Shown piece after piece: positions 29,410 to 32,701 of a stretch of 32,701 nucleotides of DNA (position 1 is the first letter of the stretch; each line of letters begins with the position of its first letter). The position numbers and the translations under genes were made by a program. The DNA comes from Candidatus Heritagella gallinarum. GTDB taxonomy: Bacteria > Bacillota > Clostridia > Oscillospirales > Acutalibacteraceae. Where the stretch lies: NCBI GenBank assembly GCA_904394685.1, contig CAJFNK010000071.1:1-32701 (forward strand), given 5' to 3'. The notes beneath the pieces were generated by a model, which was not told where the DNA came from, made no database searches, and was given only the letters and a program-made list of their open reading frames with translations.

Positions 29410-31137
29410 TCAGGCATGGGGCTGATACTGCGGCATCCCAAACGTGGAGCGCAGCTTTTCAAGCTCCACCTTTGGCTCCCGGTTTTCAGTGAGCAGGCCG
29501 TTGGTTTCCTGCATCACATCCGTCAGCTGCGTATAGCAGAACCCGGCAAACTTTCCGCTTCGCAGCAGGAACTCATTCACCGGCGCCAACCGCTCCATAA
29601 ATTCCTCCTCGGTTTTCACCTTGCCAAAATAGCCCCAGTTTTCATCGCTGTCGTCGGCAAAGGCAATGCCGCCATACTCACTCATCAAAACCGGCTGCCC
29701 CTGCCAGCAGTTCCCGCCGGCATACAGCTGCCGCCCCTGTACAGAACCGGCCAGCGTTTCCTCCATCTTGTCATATTTGGAAAGGGTGTTCGCAAACAGG
29801 GCATAATCATGAACGGCACACACATCCCCCTGTGAAATCTGCTCCCAACCATCGTTGGCGCTCACCAAGCGGGTGGCGTCCATCGATTTGAGAAGGTAGA
29901 ACAGCATCCGGCAATAATCCTGCTGCTGCGAGTCGAACAAGACGTTCCGCACGCCCCAGCTTTCATTTACCGGGACCCAGGTGATGATACAGGGATGGTT
30001 ATAATCCCGCCGCACAAACTCCATCAGCTCCCGGCTGGAATTTTCAATCGCTTCATCGGTAAAAGCGTAGGCGCTGGGCAGCTCTCCCCATACCAACAGC
30101 CCTAACCGGTCTGCCCAATAATAATAGCGTGGGTCTTCGATTTTCTGATGCTTGCGTGCGCCGTTGAATCCCATGGCCTTGGTGAGCCACAAATCCCGGC
30201 GCAGCGCCTCCCCGTCCGGCGGGGTGAGCAGGGTTTCCTTCCAGTATCCCTGATCCAGCACCAGACGCTGAAACAGGGTTTCTCCGTTAAGGGTGATCTC
30301 GCCGTTGCGAACCTGAATCTCCCGCATACCAAAATAGGCGAATACCCGGTCGCCGCCCTCGATCTCGGTGACAACGCTGATGAGGTTGGGGCTTTCGGGC
30401 GACCACAGGATTTCATGGCGCAGGATGTCCCAGTCGGGGATGGCAAAAACCGCCTGTCCATAACCGTTGACACAGCGGATGGTCTGTTCTCCCAAGGCCA
30501 GCCCCTTCTCCATCAGTTCCATCCGCACAACCGCCGAAACCGGCTGCCGGGTTTCAAGAAACAGCTCACACCGGGCGCTGCCGTGGGTCACATTAGGCGT
30601 GATCTTGATCCGTCCCAGCGGGTTCAGCCCGGCATATTCCAGCCATACATTCTGCCAGATTCCGGTGGTGGGGGTATACCAGCAGGCAAACCGCTTTCCT
30701 GTCCAGCTCTGCTTGCCTCTGGGCTTCTGGGTTTCTGTCCCATCAGTTGCCTGCACCGTCAGTTCATTCTCGCCGTTTCGCACCAGCTCGGTGATATCCA
30801 ACACAAACGGCACATGGCCGCCCCAATGGCTGCCTGCCGGGTTCCCGTTGACCCACACCTGCGCCTGATAGTCCACCGCTCCAAAGTGGAGCAGCAGGCG
30901 ATGGCCTTGCAGCCTGCCGCCCTCCACCACGAAGTTCCGGCGATACCACACCGTGTCATGATCTTCTGTTTCGCCAATCCCGCTCTTTTTGGACTGATAG
31001 CAGAAGGGAACCAGGATTTTGCGGTCAAACACAGGGCGGTCAAAGGAAAACTCCCATTCCCCGTTGAGCGATTCCCATTGCTCCCGGATAAAGTCGGGAC
31101 GGGGATACTCCCCTCTTGCAGAAATCATCTTGCTCAT
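29410..31137 (-). CDS. Glycoside hydrolase family 2
   Basis: A 575-residue enzyme with the GH2 layout: sugar-binding jelly roll (about 15-190, ESLNGEWEFSFDRP, WYRRNF, GAVDYQAQVWVNG), immunoglobulin-like domain, and barrel. The acid/base Glu is in WVPVNESWG and the nucleophile Glu in PVLMSEYGG. It is shorter than classical beta-galactosidase and similar to beta-glucuronidase-sized members; beta-galactosidase, glucuronidase or mannosidase activity cannot be told apart by eye. No signal peptide, so cytoplasmic. The ATG at 31135-31137 follows GGGAG at about 10 bases. It starts 42 bases after the sulfatase stop, so the two form an operon probably dealing with a sulfated oligosaccharide. Confidence 0.92.
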   Translation of the reverse strand: MSKMISARGEYPRPDFIREQWESLNGEWEFSFDRPVFDRKILVPFCYQSKKSGIGETEDHDTVWYRRNFVVEGGRLQGHRLLLHFGAVDYQAQVWVNGNPAGSHWGGHVPFVLDITELVRNGENELTVQATDGTETQKPRGKQSWTGKRFACWYTPTTGIWQNVWLEYAGLNPLGRIKITPNVTHGSARCELFLETRQPVSAVVRMELMEKGLALGEQTIRCVNGYGQAVFAIPDWDILRHEILWSPESPNLISVVTEIEGGDRVFAYFGMREIQVRNGEITLNGETLFQRLVLDQGYWKETLLTPPDGEALRRDLWLTKAMGFNGARKHQKIEDPRYYYWADRLGLLVWGELPSAYAFTDEAIENSSRELMEFVRRDYNHPCIITWVPVNESWGVRNVLFDSQQQDYCRMLFYLLKSMDATRLVSANDGWEQISQGDVCAVHDYALFANTLSKYDKMEETLAGSVQGRQLYAGGNCWQGQPVLMSEYGGIAFADDSDENWGYFGKVKTEEEFMERLAPVNEFLLRSGKFAGFCYTQLTDVMQETNGLLTENREPKVELEKLRSTFGMPQYQPHA

Positions 31138-31179
31138 CTTGTTTGCACTCCCTTTTTCCTACAACTTTGCCTTCCCCCA

Positions 31180-32610
31180 TCAATGGAAGGTATCTACTGT
31201 ATAATCGTGATAATGGAACCCGAACCAGTGATTTTTCACATCGCTGTCGTTGGTAATCGCCTTTTGGGTAATGAACTCATCCCCATCCAGCACCTGCGGG
31301 GTATACTGGCGGGTATGCTCCACCAGCAGCTTCCAAAGGCGCTCTTTTTTCTCTGCATAGGCCGGGTCGTGAGAGAGGTCATGCCGCTCCATGGGGTCGT
31401 TTGCAAGGTCAAACAGCAGCGTGTGGCCGCCGCTGGCGCAATACACCAGCTTGAGCCGGTCTTCCATCACGCAGAAATGCTTGTTCAGGCTGTTGCCAAA
31501 GAACACCCGGTCTTCCACTTCTCCCAGCAGGCTGCGCCCCTGCACAAACTCCGGCGGGCGAACCCCCGCCATTTCGAGGATAGTGGGATAAATATCAGCG
31601 ATCTCCACCAGGGTATCGACCTTCCGGTTGGTGTTGGCAAAGCGCCCGGCCGGGGGCAGGATCAAAAGCGGCACATGGGCGGAGCCTTCAAAGAACAGGT
31701 TCTTCTGGCTCATAAAGTGGTCGCCCAGCATCTCGCCGTGGTCGGCGGTAAAGATGACCCAGGTGTTTTGGAACAGGTTGTTTTCCCGCAGGCAGCCAAA
31801 CAGGCGTCCCAAAGAATAGTCCACCTGCGTAATCATTGCATAATACGCCCGGCGGCAAGCAGCAATCTGCTCCGGCCCAAAGAAGTGCATATTGGTGTTT
31901 TCATAGCACCCCTCCATAAAGCCCTGCGGGGTCTGCTCCAGTGTGGCGCTCCAGTCGCCGTGTACGGCTTCGGGCATGGGGATATTCTCATAGAGCTGCC
32001 AGAAATCACGGCAGGGGTCAAACGGGGGGTGGGGTTTGGTATAGCTGGTCCACAGGAAGAAGGGGCGCTGCGGGTCACGGGTTTCAATAAAGTCCACGGC
32101 CCCCTCGGTAATCCACTGGGTGATGCTGTCTTTGGTATCCACTGTCGAAATGACCGGCTCCATCTCACACTCTCCCACCCCATGGATTTTGGGAGAGGCA
32201 AATTCCCGCTTTTTGTCATACTGGCGCATATAGTCCAGCGGCAGGGTCATTTCCTCAAACCCATAATGGGCACGAGCCGGCTCAAAGTGCATTTTGCCCA
32301 TGGCTTTGGTCTGATATCCGGCGTCGGTCAGCATGGCGGGCAGGGTGGTGCGCTGCCGGGTGGCGGCGGTCATAGCGGCCTCATGGGTGGCGTTGGACAC
32401 CACGCCGCTCTCAAATCCACGCTGGCCGGTCATAATGGTGGTGCGGCTGGGCACACAAATCGGGCAGTCGGCATAGCAGCGGGTAAAGGCGATACCCGAA
32501 GTAGCCAGATAGTTCAGGTGTGGGGTAAAGATGCTCTGGTTGCCCAAAGCGTTGATGGTATCAAAACGCTGCTGGTCAGTTGTAATCAGCAGAATATTAT
32601 CCTTTGGCAT
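31180..32610 (-). CDS. Sulfatase (formylglycine-dependent)
   Basis: A 476-residue arylsulfatase-family enzyme that should remove sulfate esters from a sugar. It begins KDNILLITTDQQRFDTINALG with the metal-binding Asp pair. The active-site motif is CVPSRTTIMTG, where Cys is converted to formylglycine (in anaerobes by the radical SAM enzyme anSME, not in this window). TADHGEMLGDH supplies the second metal-binding set. No signal peptide, so it acts inside the cell, unlike most Bacteroides sulfatases. The ATG at 32608-32610 has AAGGAAA 8 bases upstream. The GH2 gene follows 42 bases downstream. The promoter is not clear: a TATAAT at 32624-32629 is too close to the start codon. The operon may be led from beyond the window. 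Confidence 0.93.
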   Translation of the reverse strand: MPKDNILLITTDQQRFDTINALGNQSIFTPHLNYLATSGIAFTRCYADCPICVPSRTTIMTGQRGFESGVVSNATHEAAMTAATRQRTTLPAMLTDAGYQTKAMGKMHFEPARAHYGFEEMTLPLDYMRQYDKKREFASPKIHGVGECEMEPVISTVDTKDSITQWITEGAVDFIETRDPQRPFFLWTSYTKPHPPFDPCRDFWQLYENIPMPEAVHGDWSATLEQTPQGFMEGCYENTNMHFFGPEQIAACRRAYYAMITQVDYSLGRLFGCLRENNLFQNTWVIFTADHGEMLGDHFMSQKNLFFEGSAHVPLLILPPAGRFANTNRKVDTLVEIADIYPTILEMAGVRPPEFVQGRSLLGEVEDRVFFGNSLNKHFCVMEDRLKLVYCASGGHTLLFDLANDPMERHDLSHDPAYAEKKERLWKLLVEHTRQYTPQVLDGDEFITQKAITNDSDVKNHWFGFHYHDYTVDTFH

Positions 32611-32645
32611 AATAATTTCCTTGTATTATAGAGTAGTAGTTATTA

Positions 32646-32664
32646 AAGCCCCTCTCCAAGGGCT
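32646..32664 (-). terminator. Short hairpin upstream of the sulfatase gene
   Basis: AGCCCT and AGGGGCT pair across a short loop, then TTTAATAA on the minus strand. It may end a gene lying beyond the right edge, which would make the sulfatase the first gene of its own unit. Confidence 0.45.
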
Positions 32665-32701
32665 GTGCTACACTGTAAGGGATGCTGTGGATTGGTGATC
32701 A

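Noticed and set aside
32624-32629. TATAAT just upstream of the sulfatase as its promoter
   Set aside because: A start point 7 bases downstream would leave the AAGGA ribosome site outside the transcript.
30148-32631. 827-residue plus-strand frame opposite GH2 and sulfatase
   Set aside because: It crosses two well-supported minus-strand genes and their gap; a composition artefact of GC-rich codons.

Overview
The window looks like chromosome of a Gram-positive anaerobe of the Clostridia, most likely a gut Oscillospiraceae/Ruminococcaceae-type organism. This is inference from moderately high GC coding DNA, strong GGAGG-type ribosome sites with several TTG and GTG starts, ferredoxin-linked 2-oxoacid metabolism, a heterodimeric ABC exporter with a MarR regulator, GH31, GH2 and sulfatase enzymes, and many U-tailed terminators. 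No rRNA, tRNA, CRISPR array, prophage or transposase gene was recognised.

Layout. 1-707: N-terminal part of a secreted protein running off the left edge, probably von Willebrand A type. 1122-5469: two-gene heterodimeric ABC exporter and a MarR regulator, with a near-perfect palindromic operator at the marR promoter and a weaker copy before the exporter genes. 5747-14299: a five-gene minus-strand run of paaK, two paralogous zinc-ribbon/membrane proteins, iorA and iorB. The enzymes should convert aryl pyruvates from aromatic amino acids, and aryl acetates, to aryl-acetyl-CoA. Two direct copies of a 160-190 bp element with terminal inverted repeats (MITE-like) bracket this run. 14579-15199: a third zinc-ribbon protein. 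15367-17523: Cu+ P-type ATPase. 17625-18404: AT-rich PHP-domain gene, probably acquired. 18598-22434: MFS transporter, GH31 glycosidase and a small unknown protein. 22885-23787: a ricin-B lectin domain without signal peptide, fused through 13-residue repeats to a lysine/alanine/proline tail like histone H1. 23886-24102: six perfect inverted repeats in about 220 bp. 24151-26679: ilvD and a FadR-type GntR regulator, with matching operators in the ilvD promoter. 26782-27389: a membrane-anchored unknown protein split into two overlapping frames at a T7 run. 27554-27733: a 59-residue ribbon-helix-helix protein. 27962-29329: sodium-dependent NSS transporter. 29410-32610: sulfatase and GH2 hydrolase.

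How the parts fit. Carbohydrate genes (GH31, MFS, GH2, sulfatase) suggest scavenging of host or plant glycans, including sulfated ones. The paaK-iorAB genes suggest amino-acid fermentation, and the NSS carrier may supply amino acids. The least explained parts are the paired zinc-ribbon proteins inside the arylacetate operon and the lectin/H1-tail fusion. All promoters, operators and terminators were read by eye from the sequence; none was scored by software.
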